Shown: in pieces, positions 32,198-43,765 of the stretch | Position numbering within the stretch: position 1 is the stretch's first letter | Layout of the letters: each line of letters begins with the position of its first letter | DNA from: Haematococcus lacustris | Lineage: Eukaryota > Chlorophyta > Chlorophyceae > Chlamydomonadales > Haematococcaceae | Length of the DNA stretch: 64,000 nt | Assembly (NCBI GenBank): GCA_030144725.1 | Contig: JASKMD010000024.1 | Location: forward strand, 3,773,076 to 3,837,075 | Direction: 5' to 3' | The notes under the pieces: model-generated | Database searches by the model: none | What the model saw: the letters and a program-made list of their open reading frames with translations, nothing else | Told to the model about the DNA's origin: nothing | Program-made: the position numbers and the translations under genes

Positions 32198-33555
32198 TAG
32201 TCGGGGCACACCGTTTGCATCTCTACAGGAGGTCAGCACGGCGTTTGATGCACTTCCTGCCTAGAAATTAGGTTTCAACTCACTGTGATTTCAAGAGCCT
32301 CCCAACCTGCGCAGGGTCGCTTAAATACATTGCAATAGCTTCCCGTGGGAGCTATGAGCATACTTCAACGCTAGGGCGCAAAAACAAGTCGAATACGTAG
32401 CAGCAACAAGCAACAAATCGATCTCAAAAAAAAGCAATGCAAATTTGCATGCCGGCACCCCATCACGGCACGCCGACCGACCGACTAGTGACCGCTCTAC
32501 CTCGCTCGTCGTTGCGGCGCTGTTGTATGCACGTGCACTACCGTCAGGATGCAAGGAGTCACTGGTGCAAGGATACCGCGGAGGGGGGCAAAGTTGACTT
32601 TAGCCCGTCCCTCGCAGGCCAAGCTGCGGAGCACCACGCCGCAGCGGGGCGTCGCGGTTTGACCTCTTGGAGTGCAGTATACGCGACAAAAAGTGGCGGT
32701 ACATTTTTTCGAGCCATTTTGCCTGACCTTGTGGGACCTGACTTCTAGACATTGCCGTGATGTAGCTAACAAAGTAATGTATGCCCGCGCGCATTGTGTT
32801 CACACTCTGGCATGAGCGAAGCTGAGATCTGGCCTCTTCAAGTTCTGCCTCAGTGTCAGCAGCTGCCTCTGAGGCAGCAGCTGCCTCTGTGGCAGCAGCT
32901 GCCTCTGTGGCAGCAGACATGAGAGTTTGCTGTTGCTGAGCTGCTGCTGCAAGAGCATGCCCCAGAGCACGGTTGGCCCTACCGGCCTTGGTGCGTTTGC
33001 TGAGACCACCCATAGGATGGCTGGCTGAGCTGGAGCGGTAGGTGGAGGCAGGCTAGGAGGTGGTGGTGATCGTGGTGGTGGTGGTAGCGGCTGAGATTGG
33101 GTAAATCCTGCAACAGTTGGCAACAATGGTGGTGTAGGGGTGTAGCTATGCATACGGTGGATAACTCTATGGCTGTAACTATAAGGCTGGGACTGAAGGC
33201 TGAGGATGCCATCATGGGTGTAGAGACTAGGATTGGGTGGTGGTAGGCACATGGTGCAGGGCAGGGCAGGTTTGGGCAAAGCGATGCTGCGTTAAAGTAA
33301 CTTACTAGCAGGTTGTAGCAGGGAGATAATTTTTGACTGAAACTTCGCTCTGTTTCCTCTGACCGCAGACGCATCAACGAGGTCGTTCGAGCACGGCGTG
33401 TGAAGTTGCACGCCGAGACGAGCCGAACGAGTACCGCATCGTGGACCCTGGACCTTGGACCTGGACGCCGAAGACAATGGCGCGCCTGTTTGCCTGCCTG
33501 TGCCTGTGCTATATTCTGATGGGGACCTCTGCTCCCCCACTGGTCCAATGCGGCT
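32198..33555. other. Region between element A and LINE
   Basis: Holds an 18-bp tandem repeat (GCAGCTGCCTCTGAGGCA type, about 32845-32915) that encodes Ala-Thr-Glu-Ala-Ala on minus within a 137-codon open frame (32600-33013) starting GGLSKRTKAGRANRALGHAL. That basic start followed by Gln and Ala-rich helix resembles the layout of the element A coiled-coil protein, but the similarity is too weak to name it. About 33290-33555 is probably the 5' leader of the LINE. Confidence 0.35.
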
Positions 33556-36381
33556 ATGCTAACGTCTGAGTATACAAACGCGGCGGGTCCAACCAGTGGG
33601 TCCTGGAGCATGTTCACCTTTGACCCACTGGCCACAAAACGGGAAAGAGATGGGTTCCAAATGCTGCCCAGATGCGATGTCTGCAACAGGTGCAACGACG
33701 TGGAACAGGCGGTGCTAAAACTCTCTCAGACGCCAACGACAGAAAAGATGAACAGGTGGAGTGGTGCCGACATCCAGACAGCCAGTTCGGTCGCAATCGA
33801 CAGCTCAAGTAGCAAAAGACAGCCGTGGACAGCCCAGCTTGTCACAGACCAATCAAGGAGCAACAGAAGGACCAGCCAAGCTACAGCCAGTAGTGGTGAG
33901 CCATCTGACACCCCCTGGCAAGCTTTACCAGGAATCCAAACCTGTGATGCCGTTGCTGACATGATGATGCGCTGCAGCAGGCACTCTGCTAGGCAGGCTA
34001 AAGCCCACAGTGGAGAACCACCTGACACCCCCTTGCAGGCTCAGCCAAGGACCCATACATGGAAGGCGGGTACACACGCTATGGTGTGCCACAGGCATGT
34101 TATTGGCTGTGATGCTGAGCCACCTGGCACCCCCCTGCAGACACAATCTACACACGTGATTGCATACTGTAATAAGCACATGACCAGCCATGCTTCTACC
34201 AGCTGTGCTAAGCCACCTGACACCCCCTGCTTTGGCTCTTACACCTCGCCAGACCTGGCGTCCGTAGGTACATCTGAACGCTACAAGCTCACGGCACCAG
34301 CCTGGCATGACCAGCCGCCTGACACAATGACACAGGTTTCACACGCTGATGCGCAGGCTGACAAGAGACATGCACCGCAACTGCACCACCACCTGCCAGT
34401 CTTCTCTCATGTAGCCTTGCATGACCAATCCTGTGACACAGTTATGCAAACTATACATGTTGATGCGCAGGCTGACGTTAAACATGAGGCTCAGCATTAC
34501 CACCACCTGCCAGCCTCAGCTGCTACAGCCCGGCATGACGAACCACTTGACACAACAATGCTAGCTGACATGCAGGCTGACAATAGACATGGCGCCCAGC
34601 CTCACTACCACCTGCCAGCCCCGACCACTTCAGCCTTGCAGGACCAACTGGCTGTCACAGAGATGCTAACTGACCATGCTGACATGCAGGCTGACAATAG
34701 ACATGGCGCCCAGCCTCACTACCACCTGCCAGCCCCGACCACTTCAGCCTTGCAGGACCAACTGGCTGTCACAGAGATGCTAACTGACCATGCTGACATG
34801 CAGGCTGACAATAGACATGGCGCCCAGCCTCACTACCACCTGCCAGCCCCGACCACTTCAGCCTTGCAGGACCAGCTGGCTGTCACAGAGATGCTAACTA
34901 ACCATGCTGACATGCAGGCTGACAATAGACATGGCGCCCAGCCTCACTACCACCTGCCAGCCCCGACCACTTCAGCCTTGCAGGACCAGCTGGCTGTCAC
35001 AGAGATGCTAACTAACCACGCTGACATGCAGGCTGACAATAGACATGGCGCCCAGCCTCACTACCACCTGCCAGCCCCGACCACTTCAGCCATGCATGAC
35101 CAGCTGGCTGTCACAGAGATGCTAACTAACCATGCTGACATGCAGGCTGACAATAGACATGGCGCCCAGCCTCACTACCACCTGCCAGCCCCGACCACTC
35201 CAGCCTTGCAGGACCAGCTGGCTGTCACAGAGATGCTAACTAACCATGCTGACATGCAGGCTGACAATAGACATGGCGCCCAGCCTCACTACCACCTGCC
35301 AGCCCCGACCACTTCAGCCTTGCAGGACCAGCTGGCTGTCACAGAGATGCTAACTAACCATGCTGACATGCAGGCTGAAAATAGACATGGCGCCCAGCCT
35401 CACTACCACCTGCCAGCCCCAACCGCTACAGCCATGCATGACCAACTGGCTGTCACAGAGATGCCAACCAACCATGCTGATGTGCAGGCTGCCAATAGAC
35501 ATACACCTCAGCACTGCTACCACCTGCCAGCTATGAATGCTGCACACCGGCATAACAAGACGTCTGACACTACTATGCAAACTGCGGATGCTGATGCGCA
35601 GGCCGCACAGAGCCATGCTACTCAGCTGCACCACCACCTGCCAGCCTCAGCTGCGGCAGCCTGGCATGAACAGCCTTATGACACAGCCATGCTAGCTACA
35701 CATGCTTTTGCGCAAAAGCCTTACCACCACCTGCAAAGCCTTACCACCACCACTTGCAAAGCCTTACCACCACCACCTGCAAAGCCTTACCACCACCTGC
35801 CAGCTCTGACTGTCATACCCAATACCCTCTGCTCACCAACAACCACAACCCACATCACCAACAACCACAACCCACATCACCACAACCACAACCCACATTA
35901 CCAAGAACCACAACCCTCTGTTCACCAGCAACCACAACCCACACACATTGGGACAACCATTAAACAACATAACAGGCTAATGGACATGCTCATGCTCTAT
36001 GTTATATGCACGCACCTGCTGAACACACTCTACCAACGCATAAGCCACCCCTTGCAGCCCACAATTAAGGATTCCAAACGTTGCTTTAGGAAACACAAGA
36101 AACGAATCGCCCGTATCAGAGCGACGGTTAGGACCATTTGTTACAATCTCATGGCAGGGATAGACGGCACCCAAGCATCCTCTCGTGCCCTCTGCAAGCT
36201 GGCCGACAGGTTTTACATCTCTACGCATGGAGCCAACAGCAGCCATCCTTACACAGTTAGCCAGTTTAACAGCACACTGCATGTCTACTGCACCTACCAG
36301 ATAGCAGCTAACAGAAATGAAAGAGACAATCCCTATACATTACGGGAGAATAATTTATTGTTATATTGTCGTAATTGGTGA
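33556..36381 (+). CDS. LINE ORF1-like protein with 38-residue repeats (first copy, interrupted)
   Basis: Open from 33556. Residues 1-190 include a Cys pair cluster (CDVCNRC) and repeated EPPDTP motifs. Units of 38 residues follow ([20 protein letters not shown] core; eight 114-bp units at about 34567-35475, then diverged ones). A Pro/His/Asn-rich part and a basic C-terminal region come next ([19 protein letters not shown]), likely to bind nucleic acid. At 36330 the ancestral frame is cut by a TIR element; the last 17 codons come from that insertion. No known domain is recognised. By position it is the ORF1 / nucleoprotein part of the LINE polyprotein. In the second copy it reads through to the 2A peptide. 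Confidence 0.65.
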   Translation: MLTSEYTNAAGPTSGSWSMFTFDPLATKRERDGFQMLPRCDVCNRCNDVEQAVLKLSQTPTTEKMNRWSGADIQTASSVAIDSSSSKRQPWTAQLVTDQSRSNRRTSQATASSGEPSDTPWQALPGIQTCDAVADMMMRCSRHSARQAKAHSGEPPDTPLQAQPRTHTWKAGTHAMVCHRHVIGCDAEPPGTPLQTQSTHVIAYCNKHMTSHASTSCAKPPDTPCFGSYTSPDLASVGTSERYKLTAPAWHDQPPDTMTQVSHADAQADKRHAPQLHHHLPVFSHVALHDQSCDTVMQTIHVDAQADVKHEAQHYHHLPASAATARHDEPLDTTMLADMQADNRHGAQPHYHLPAPTTSALQDQLAVTEMLTDHADMQADNRHGAQPHYHLPAPTTSALQDQLAVTEMLTDHADMQADNRHGAQPHYHLPAPTTSALQDQLAVTEMLTNHADMQADNRHGAQPHYHLPAPTTSALQDQLAVTEMLTNHADMQADNRHGAQPHYHLPAPTTSAMHDQLAVTEMLTNHADMQADNRHGAQPHYHLPAPTTPALQDQLAVTEMLTNHADMQADNRHGAQPHYHLPAPTTSALQDQLAVTEMLTNHADMQAENRHGAQPHYHLPAPTATAMHDQLAVTEMPTNHADVQAANRHTPQHCYHLPAMNAAHRHNKTSDTTMQTADADAQAAQSHATQLHHHLPASAAAAWHEQPYDTAMLATHAFAQKPYHHLQSLTTTTCKALPPPPAKPYHHLPALTVIPNTLCSPTTTTHITNNHNPHHHNHNPHYQEPQPSVHQQPQPTHIGTTIKQHNRLMDMLMLYVICTHLLNTLYQRISHPLQPTIKDSKRCFRKHKKRIARIRATVRTICYNLMAGIDGTQASSRALCKLADRFYISTHGANSSHPYTVSQFNSTLHVYCTYQIAANRNERDNPYTLRENNLLLYCRNW
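34567..35480 (+). repeat. 114-bp coding repeat, first array (8 units)
   Basis: Units begin GACATGCAGGCTGACAATAG at 34567, 34681, 34795 and every 114 bp to about 35365. Each encodes 38 residues. Differences between units are few (for example ACTGACCAT versus ACTAACCAT, GCCTTGCAGGAC versus GCCATGCATGAC), which indicates recent expansion. Confidence 0.95.
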
Positions 36382-38538
36382 TTTATACGTTTATGTTGAA
36401 CAGACTCGGGCAATTACAGCAAGCACAGCAATTACAAGCAATGTCAGCCGGTAAAACTTTTACTTGCCGGCGCTCTACAGCCCGCGAAACATGTAATTAT
36501 AGTAACCCTATACAGCGGCAGCAGCTGCCAAAAGCTTCATCTTCAGAGGCTTGCCAGCTGCTTGGTGGGCGTGAAAATCATCTAGGCGTTGCGCTACTTG
36601 CGGATCAATCCATGGTGCATTGGGGTATCCAGGGAGCGGCAAGGGAATGAGCCGGCATGATGCTGGGTGTCGCATTAGGGTTCAAAGGCTGCCAGTACCC
36701 GTAGCCAGGAGGAGCCGGGTCAGCTGCCAGGGGCACCGCCGCCTGGCCACCTGTCAGGGGCACCGCCGCCAGGCCAACTGCCGGGGGCACCGCCGCCGGG
36801 CCAACTGCCAGAGGCACCGCTGCCAGGCCAGCAACAGCGGCAGCAGCAGCGGCAGCAGCAGCAGCCGGCCAGCAGCAGCAGCAGGGCGGCAGCAGCAGCG
36901 GCCGGGCAGCAGCCGCAGCCGGGCAGCAGCCGCAGCCGGGCAGCAGCAGCAGCGGCTAGGCAGCAGCCGCAGCCGGGCAGCAGCAACAGCAGGGCGGCAG
37001 CAGCAACAGCAGGGCAACAACAGCAGTAGCAGCAGCCAGGCAGCAGCAGCAGGGCGACAGCAGCAGCGGCAGGGCAGCAGCAGCAGCCGGGCGGCAGCAG
37101 CAGCAGCAAGGCAGCAACAGACAGCAGCCGGGCAGCAACAGACAGCAGCCGGGCAGCAGACAGCAGCAGGGCGGCAGCAGCAACAGCAGCCGGGCAGCAG
37201 CAGAAGCCGGGCAGCAGCAGCAGAAGCCGGGCAGTAGAAGCAGCCAGGCGGCAGCAGCAACAGCAGCCGGGCAGCAGCAGCAGCAGGGCAACAGCAACTA
37301 AGGGGGGCAACAACAGTTGCAGCAAGGCAGCTGCAGCAGCAGCAGGGCAGCAGCAGCTGCAGGGCAGCAGCAGCAAGGCAGCAGCAGCAGGGCAGCAGCA
37401 GCTGCAGGGCAGCAGCAGCAGCAGGAGGGCAACAGCAGCATCAACAAGGCATCATCAGCAGCAGCAGCAGGGTCTTGCTTGTATGAGGGTGGCAAAGGCG
37501 GGATAGCAATGCAGGCAATGACATGACAAGGCATGCCAATGAGGATCAGAACAGAACATGAGGTCCAGAACAGACTCCATGTTGTCGCTGGTGTTCAGCT
37601 GAGACTTATTCTTGATCATGGTTGCCGGTGCTGCCTTGCTGCGGATTGCCATGTCCACAATGTCCGGGTCTTTTAGGAACCTCATAAGGACTCGCTCAGT
37701 GTCCTCGTTTGCAACATGCTACGTTTCCTGCTCGGCAGTCACTGCGGGGCGGTGCAACACAATGGTTACGGTCCACGATATGACAGTTGCGAGGGACGAC
37801 GATAAGATAGTTGCAAGGCAACCTTGGACTCACCTGCTTTGCCAGAGAGGCTCCGTTGCCGCATCTGCAATGGCCGGTTTTGGCGGCGCAGCCACGCGAT
37901 CTGCATCAGCTGCATCAGCTGCAGCTCCTGCGACAGCTGCAATGGCGGTGTTGGGCTGCCCAGCCACTTTGTTCTACGGGGACCCTGTTGCGCAACAGAC
38001 GTGGTGTTATTAGTCAAAAGATGCAAGTCAACAGGGGTCAACGCTAAGGTCCGTCAACCCGTCTCACCGTCAAGCCGCGTAGCTGCCAAACGTGCTGTTG
38101 CGACCTCTAGCGGAGGCGGAAGAAGGTTATATGTTGGTATCTCAAAGTCATTATCACTGCCGCACTGGTCGTCGTCGTCGCCAATGCTGCCCCTGCTGAC
38201 GGTGTAGGTGCTGTCGGGCATTTTAGCTGTTGGGCAGGCTGGTATGGGTGAGACTGCGGAAGTTTGTCCTAGAGTAAAGAGTGAAGAGGGGGTGACTTGC
38301 AAACAATTACAGGAAAAGTGCACGACTTGCACACATTTACGGGAAAAGTGCAGACATTTACTGAAAAAGTGCACGACTTGCACACATTTACGGGGAAAGC
38401 GCAGACATTTACAGCAAAAGTGCACAACCACCAGGAAAGGACCGTGGTTTGCGCACTGGTTCTGCTGTCGTCTCCGACGCGTGGAGCACAGCCGCAATAG
38501 CAGCGAGGCTCCAAATCGTGTGCCCGTAATGTACAGGG
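36331..38538. mobile_element. 2.2 kb TIR element inserted at the LINE ORF1/2A junction
   Basis: Ends CCCTATACATTACGGG at 36331 and reverse complement of CCCTGTACATTACGGG at 38523-38538 (15 of 16 match). AT flanks both ends (36329-36330 and 38539-38540). Inside, 36830-37480 is a CAG/GCAGCAG-rich tract. A minus-strand frame (37455-37685, RFLKDPDIVDMAIRSKAAPATM) and another near 36530-36700 (WIDPQVAQRLDDFH) show no known domain. A diverged tandem repeat (AAGTGCACGACTTGCACACA) lies at about 38315-38425. No transposase is recognised. Confidence 0.65.
36830..37480. repeat. CAG-rich tract
   Basis: Irregular GCAGCAGCAG runs with CCGGGCAG and CAGGGCGG interruptions, about 650 bp. Open frames through it (poly-Gln, poly-Leu or poly-Cys) follow from composition only. 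Confidence 0.9.
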
Positions 38539-39564
38539 ATATCGCATAATGTCTCGGCCAGCGCTGTTCACGTCCAAATAACAGTCTCGGCCAGGTCTCA
38601 AGCTGCGTAAACGTCTCGGCTACGCCTCGACGTTTACTGCAACTTTCGACCCAGCCTCGACCGTTATTTTCCCGTAACAGCTCGGCCTCCGACCAGGCCT
38701 GGCCCGATACAATGTAAGATACAGAGATACAGACTGTATCGCTGTATGAGTGACTGTAGCTTCTCTGTAATGTGATACTGTATCGGCTGTATCAGCATCT
38801 TTGGCCAACCGACTGGCCACGCCGATTGGATACTAGCCGCGATGGCGGGTGTATCACCTACGGAAGGGCCTGGTACTCCTCCCTACATCTCATGTTGGAG
38901 CCTCCCACCTCCCTACATCTCATGTTGGAGCCTCCCACCTCCCTACATCTCATGTTGGAGCCTCATTGCTTGCGGGACAAAGGGTCACCCCCGCCATTGG
39001 CTGCACCCCTGATAACTATCCGACTGATCTTTAAGAGTTTTTCAGCGATTCTTGCGCAGGGCTGTGCAGCTCACGAGCGCGAGGCTAGCGGGCTGCTCGG
39101 GCTGATGTGCACCTGTGCCGGGGCGGGCGGGGGTGTTGAGAATTCTGGTCGCATTGTGCCGGAATTGGCCTGCTTAGTGGGGCTGTGATCGGCGAATAGC
39201 TATCTCGCTCAGCGGCTCGGCTTTTCAAAATTTTGAATTTCTTGTCGGGCGCAGGACCCCCCCGACATGTGTTCTAGTGCTGGTGCTAGTGCTGATCATG
39301 TGCTTGATAGTGCTGGTGTGGCTTCCGGGCTGTCCCTGCACAACAATGTGCGACAACAAGCGTGCGACAAATTTGCATGAAAAGGGCACTTTTCCGGCCG
39401 TTCTCACTGTCCAACCAGGGCGGCAGGATGTGAACTGCCAGTTCTGTGCGGCTCCTTGTGTGGGCTTCTATCGTGTAATCAGGACATAAACGCGTTGTGT
39501 TCATGTTTGGGCCGTTTGTGATGCTCCAAAGTAGACCCCCATGCACCTTACATAACCAGCCAAA

Positions 39565-40008
39565 TCAGCCATATAAACGGTTCACCTCATATTCAAACTC
39601 CAGCTGCTCACTCCTTAGGTCCCTCACCACTAAACGACGCAGTTTCCGACGTTCCTTTGGCCTATCCAACCCCATGTGCTGGCAATATCGTGCACAGTGT
39701 GTGTTGGTCAGTTTGCCAAAGCACACCTCATCATGCAACAAATCGGGATGGAACCACATCAACAATGCATAACACTCTTCGTCATCATACACCTCCTTCA
39801 CAGTGTCTTGAAACATGGGCATGGGCTCAAGTGGGGTAGTGGTGTCAGGCTTCATGCATGGCAGGCATGGCACACTCATGCACGTGCTGCATGCACAAGC
39901 AGCCATGGCCCATTGAGGCTGCTCCCTGTCAGGTGTGAACACCATGCGGTGCATTGCCCTGCACCCCTCCACCTTATCATGCATGCGCTCCACATCAGCC
40001 TCTGGCAT
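39565..40008 (-). pseudogene. C-terminal fragment of the DDE-like protein (element B)
   Basis: 147 codons matching the last part of the element A protein from MPEADVERMH through the Cys cluster CACSTCMSVPCLPC to the charged C-terminus. The acidic core (SDG-x-x-SQFK region) is missing. Homology stops at about 40020, where unrelated sequence leading to the TGTGG array begins. Confidence 0.8.
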
Positions 40009-40332
40009 ACTGCATACACCTGCTTGCCTAGCCCCATGCGCTGAAGTACTCCGTCAATGACCTCCCCCAGGCCCTCACAGCCAACCCACTGGCTGTGCCC
40101 CCATGCAGGGGTGGTGGTGGCAGGTAAGAAGGGCTGGAGGGCGGTGGCTGTTTTGGGTTGGATTGAGCTTGCTGCGCTGGCCTGGGCTGAGGGGGAGGGG
40201 GAGCGGTTGCCAGCAGCAGGCTTTGATGGGCACCCACCACCTCTGAGTAGGGCAGCCCTGGAATGCGCAATGCATGGGCCACACTATGGAGCCTGCACAT
40301 GCACACAAGCATCCCACACAGGTTTGTGGTAG

Positions 40333-41116
40333 GTGTGGTGTGGTGTGGTGTGGTGTGGTGTGGTGTGGTGTGGTGTAGTGTGGTGTGGTGTGGTGTGGTG
40401 TGGTGTGGTGTGGTGTGGTGTGGTGTGGTGTGGTGTGGTGTGGTGTGGTGTGGTGTGGTGTGGTGTGGTGTGGTGTGGTGTGGTGTGGTGTGGTGTGGTG
40501 TGGTGTGGTGTGGTGTGGTGTGGTGTGGTGTGGTGTGGTGTGGTGTGGTGTGGTGTGGTGTGGTGTGGTGTGGTGTGGTGTGGTGTGGTGTGGTGTGGTG
40601 TGGTGTGGTGTGGTGTGGTGTGGTGTGGTGTGGTGTGGTGTGGTGTGGTGTGGTGTGGTGTGGTGTGGTGTGGTGTGGTGTGGTGTGGTGTGGTGTGGTG
40701 TGGTGTGGTGTGGTGTGGTGTGGTGTGGTGTGGTGTGGTGTGGTGTGGTGTGGTGTGGTGTGGTGTGGTGTGGTGTGGTGTGGTGTGGTGTGGTGTGGTG
40801 TGGTGTGGTGTGGTGTGGTGTGGTGTGGTGTGGTGTGGTGTGGTGTGGTGTGGTGTGGTGTGGTGTGGTGTGGTGTGGTGTGGTGTGGTGTGGTGTGGTG
40901 TGGTGTGGTGTGGTGTGGTGTGGTGTGGTGTGGTGTGGTGTGGTGTGGTGTGGTGTGGTGTGGTGTGGTGTGGTGTGGTGTGGTGTGGTGTGGTGTGGTG
41001 TGGTGTGGTGTGGTGTGGTGTGGTGTGGTGTGGTGTGGTGTGGTGTGGTGTGGTGCGGTGCGGTGCGGTGTGGTGTGGTGTGGTGTGGTGTGGTGTGGTG
41101 TGGTGTGGTGTGGTGT
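40333..41116. repeat. (TGTGG)n microsatellite, about 155 units
   Basis: About 784 bp of TGTGG with a TGTAG variant near 40377 and a short TGCGG run near 41055-41070. The unit contains no stop in any frame, so long Thr/Pro/His or Val/Trp/Cys frames run through it. It sits inside element B exactly where the DDE core is lost. Confidence 0.97.
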
Positions 41117-41249
41117 ATGAAAGGTGTGGTTGTGCTTGCTTGGGAGGGCATGCATGGAACTGCGTACCTTGGCATGGGCGCTAGTGTTGTGTCCTGGCGT
41201 GGCCGCATGAAGAGGGGTGACCTGAGGGACCCAGGGACCTGGGGAGAGC

Positions 41250-42094
41250 ATGTAGAATGGTCTGGGAGGGGGTGGTGGGTGCTGACAGCCTGCTGGACTG
41301 CCGCCTCTTGCGGCTGCTTCTCCACCTGCTGCTGCTTTAGTAGCAGGTCTGCCTGCTGCTGCTGCAACAGGTGTTGCTGTGCAGCCAGCTGCTGCTGCAC
41401 CTGGCGTTGCAATTCAGCCCCACTTTGTGCCTCGAGCTGTTGCTGCAGCCTGTCAAGCTGCTGCTGCAACTGCACCTGGTGGTGTTGCTGAGCCACCTGC
41501 TGCTCCCTCAGCTGCAGGTCCGCCTGTTGCTGCTGCACCTGGTGCTTCTGGGTAGCCACCTGCTGCTCCCTGAGCTGCAGGTCCGCCTGTTGCTGCTGCA
41601 CCTGGTGGTGTTGCTGAGCCACCTGCTGCTCCCTCAGCTGCAGGTCCGCCTGCTGCTGCTGCACCTGTTGCTGCTGCTGAGCCACCTGCTGCTCCCTCTG
41701 CTGCATGTCTGCCTGCTGCTGCTGCAGCTGGTGTTGCTGCTCAGCCAACTGCTGCTCCCTCAGGTGCATGTCTGCCTGCTGCTGCTGCAGCTGCTGTTGC
41801 TGCTCAGCCACCTGCTGCTCCTTACGTTGAAGTTCATCCTGCTGCAGGTCCTGCAGCTGTTGCTGTAGATGTTGCAAGCGTTGGGTGTCAGTAGCTTGTT
41901 GCTCCCTCTGCTGCAGTTCAGGCTGCAGCTGGTGCAACTGTGCCTCATAAGCACGAGCATCAGCCTGTGCCTGGGCCTCAGCCTCAGCAGCACCAGCCTG
42001 GGCCTTGGCTTCAGCCTCAGCAGCCCTGCGCTGTGCCATAACCTCCCTCGCTTTTTGCGCACCGGCACATCTCCCCCCTTTTCTTGGTAACCAT
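41250..42094 (-). pseudogene. Gln-rich coiled-coil protein of element B, frameshifted
   Basis: From ATG 42094 (MVTKKRG) the frame is shifted before the AREVMAQRRAAEAEAK helix, which continues from 42039. More than twelve units of LREQQVAQQHHQVQQQQADL follow, a longer coiled coil than in element A. The frame then runs into the TGTGG array. It is the same protein family as 31073-31567. Confidence 0.7.
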
Positions 42095-42743
42095 GGCGTT
42101 TACAGGCCTGCACAACGGCAAACACTTCTCACAGCTCAGTGTCTGCATGTTTTTCACTAATTCTTGCCGTTCGTGGTTGCTCAGAAGCCACAAGCACCAG
42201 TAATCAGGAACTCTTGTGCAACCTAAAAATGGCTGCAACATGTGGACTGAACCTGTTTTCAGCGACAATCCGCAATCGCGGTCACGCTCCCAACCCACAA
42301 TACCATCGACCTGCAGAGGCGCCGTTTGATGACAAAAGGTGACACTTTGGAGCGGGGGGCAAGGAAGCAGGCCGGGAAGCAGCAGGTGAGCTTGGGAGTG
42401 GGTCTCGATTCGTGCTAGGACGTTGCAGCACTGATGCGTGCTAACCTGAAAAGTTGGCATGTCCAGTCAGGATGCGCCATTCACGCCGCTCTGGGTCCAG
42501 GCTGCCTATAGCCGTCGCTAAATGTGTCTGCGACGCTCCAGAACACGTCGCGTGTTGGGGGCCAGCCACCCGGCAAACCGCTGGGGCTGGCTGCACTCTA
42601 TTCGGGCCATTACTAGCTCATCGCACAAATCGGCGGCCTCATCCGTGCAGAAATGAGTAAGAAAGTTATCTCTTGAGCCATGGGGGTGCAGCCAATGGCG
42701 GGGGTGACCAAAGGACATCCGCGCTGGCAAAAACATTAACCAT

Positions 42744-42974
42744 TTGCTGGCACACCTTAGCACGCGCAAGTGCAACTTCAAGGAAAGCGAGGCAGCCAAA
42801 GAGATGGCCAAGACCGACGACAACGTCAAAGAGTTCCTAGAGAAGGTAATAATCGCCGCCATCGCCGCCATGAAGAAGAAGAAGAAGAAGACTACTCCGG
42901 CGGAGCCGGCGTGCATTAAGGGAGGAGCTTCCGCCTGGGGCGCGGCCTGCTCCCACCACCTAACCTGGATGTGA
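42744..42974 (+). pseudogene. BED-like fragment in the 5.7 kb hAT element
   Basis: The frame includes INHLLAHLSTRKCNF just before and after 42744, followed by a Lys-rich stretch (KKKKKK). H-L-x(n)-C-x-F with basic flanks resembles the second half of a BED zinc finger, the DNA-binding domain at the start of many hAT transposases. The first Cys pair is not seen, because element B inserted immediately upstream. This is a weak match. Confidence 0.3.
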
Positions 42975-43545
42975 AGAACCCCTTCAACCCCCATCCTTGA
43001 CACCTGATCGCCGCCATGATGACATGATGGACATGCCACACAGTCTTGCAACATGCTTGTGCAGTGTGTGCAAGGAGGGGAGCACATTCTGGGCTGGTGC
43101 GTTGTTTGGTCGGGGCACGCCTTCATGCTGGACGCTGTGCACACTGACGATGCCAGTGTAACAGCTTTGTTCATGAAGGAGAAGCTCGATCTCATCCTTG
43201 ACAACCTGACGTTCAATGGCAAGTGCATGGGTCACCTATCTCATTGCTATCCACCTTGCCCCTCCACCACCTCCAAGCCTCCGCCCTCCTCCCACCTCCC
43301 TACATCTCATGTTGGAGCCTCATTGCTATCCGCCTTGCCCCTCCACCTCCCTTCATCTCCCTTCATCCCTTCATCCCTTGCACCTCCCTTCATCTCATGT
43401 TCATGTAGATTGGTCTCAGCTGTCCCGCATCAAGGTGCACATAGAGGAAGCCAAGGACCTCATCATGTACGCCGGCATTCCACTGCCATCTCTGACCTGT
43501 TGAGGAAGCAGCGCAAGGACTCAGGCAGCAAGCAAAAGCTGCAGC

Positions 43546-43765
43546 CTCCCAGCCTGGAGCTGGGCAGGGGCAGCTGGCTGCTGGCCAGCCTGGAGCTGGG
43601 CAGGGGCAGCTGGCTGCTGGTCAGCCTGGAGCTGGGCAGGGGCAGCTGGCTGCTGGTCAGCCTGGAGCTGGGCAGGGGCAGCTGGCTGCTGGTCAGCCTG
43701 GAGCTGGGCAGGGGCAGCTGGCTGCTGCCCAGCCTGGAGTTGGGCAGGGGCAGCTGGCGGCTGGG
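43546..43765. repeat. 36-bp minisatellite
   Basis: Six units of AGCCTGGAGCTGGGCAGGGG plus CAGCTGGCTGCTGGTC, with few differences. It lies in an open frame (43053-43856) reading LELGRGSWLLVS per unit, probably without biological meaning. Confidence 0.92.

Larger units (their letters stand above)
38984..42708 (-). mobile_element. Element B, degenerate relative of element A
   Basis: Same GTCACCCCCGCC ends as element A and an exact 6-bp duplication CAAAGG (38978-38983 and 42709-42714). It keeps the coiled-coil frame and the last 147 residues of the DDE-like protein. The DDE core is replaced by unrelated sequence and a 780-bp TGTGG array. It is therefore non-autonomous. Confidence 0.88.

Noticed and set aside
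40075..42039. 654-codon frame with a long TTPHH repeat
   Set aside because: Only the coiled-coil part (about 41250-42039) has homology, to element A. The rest is the TGTGG microsatellite read through.
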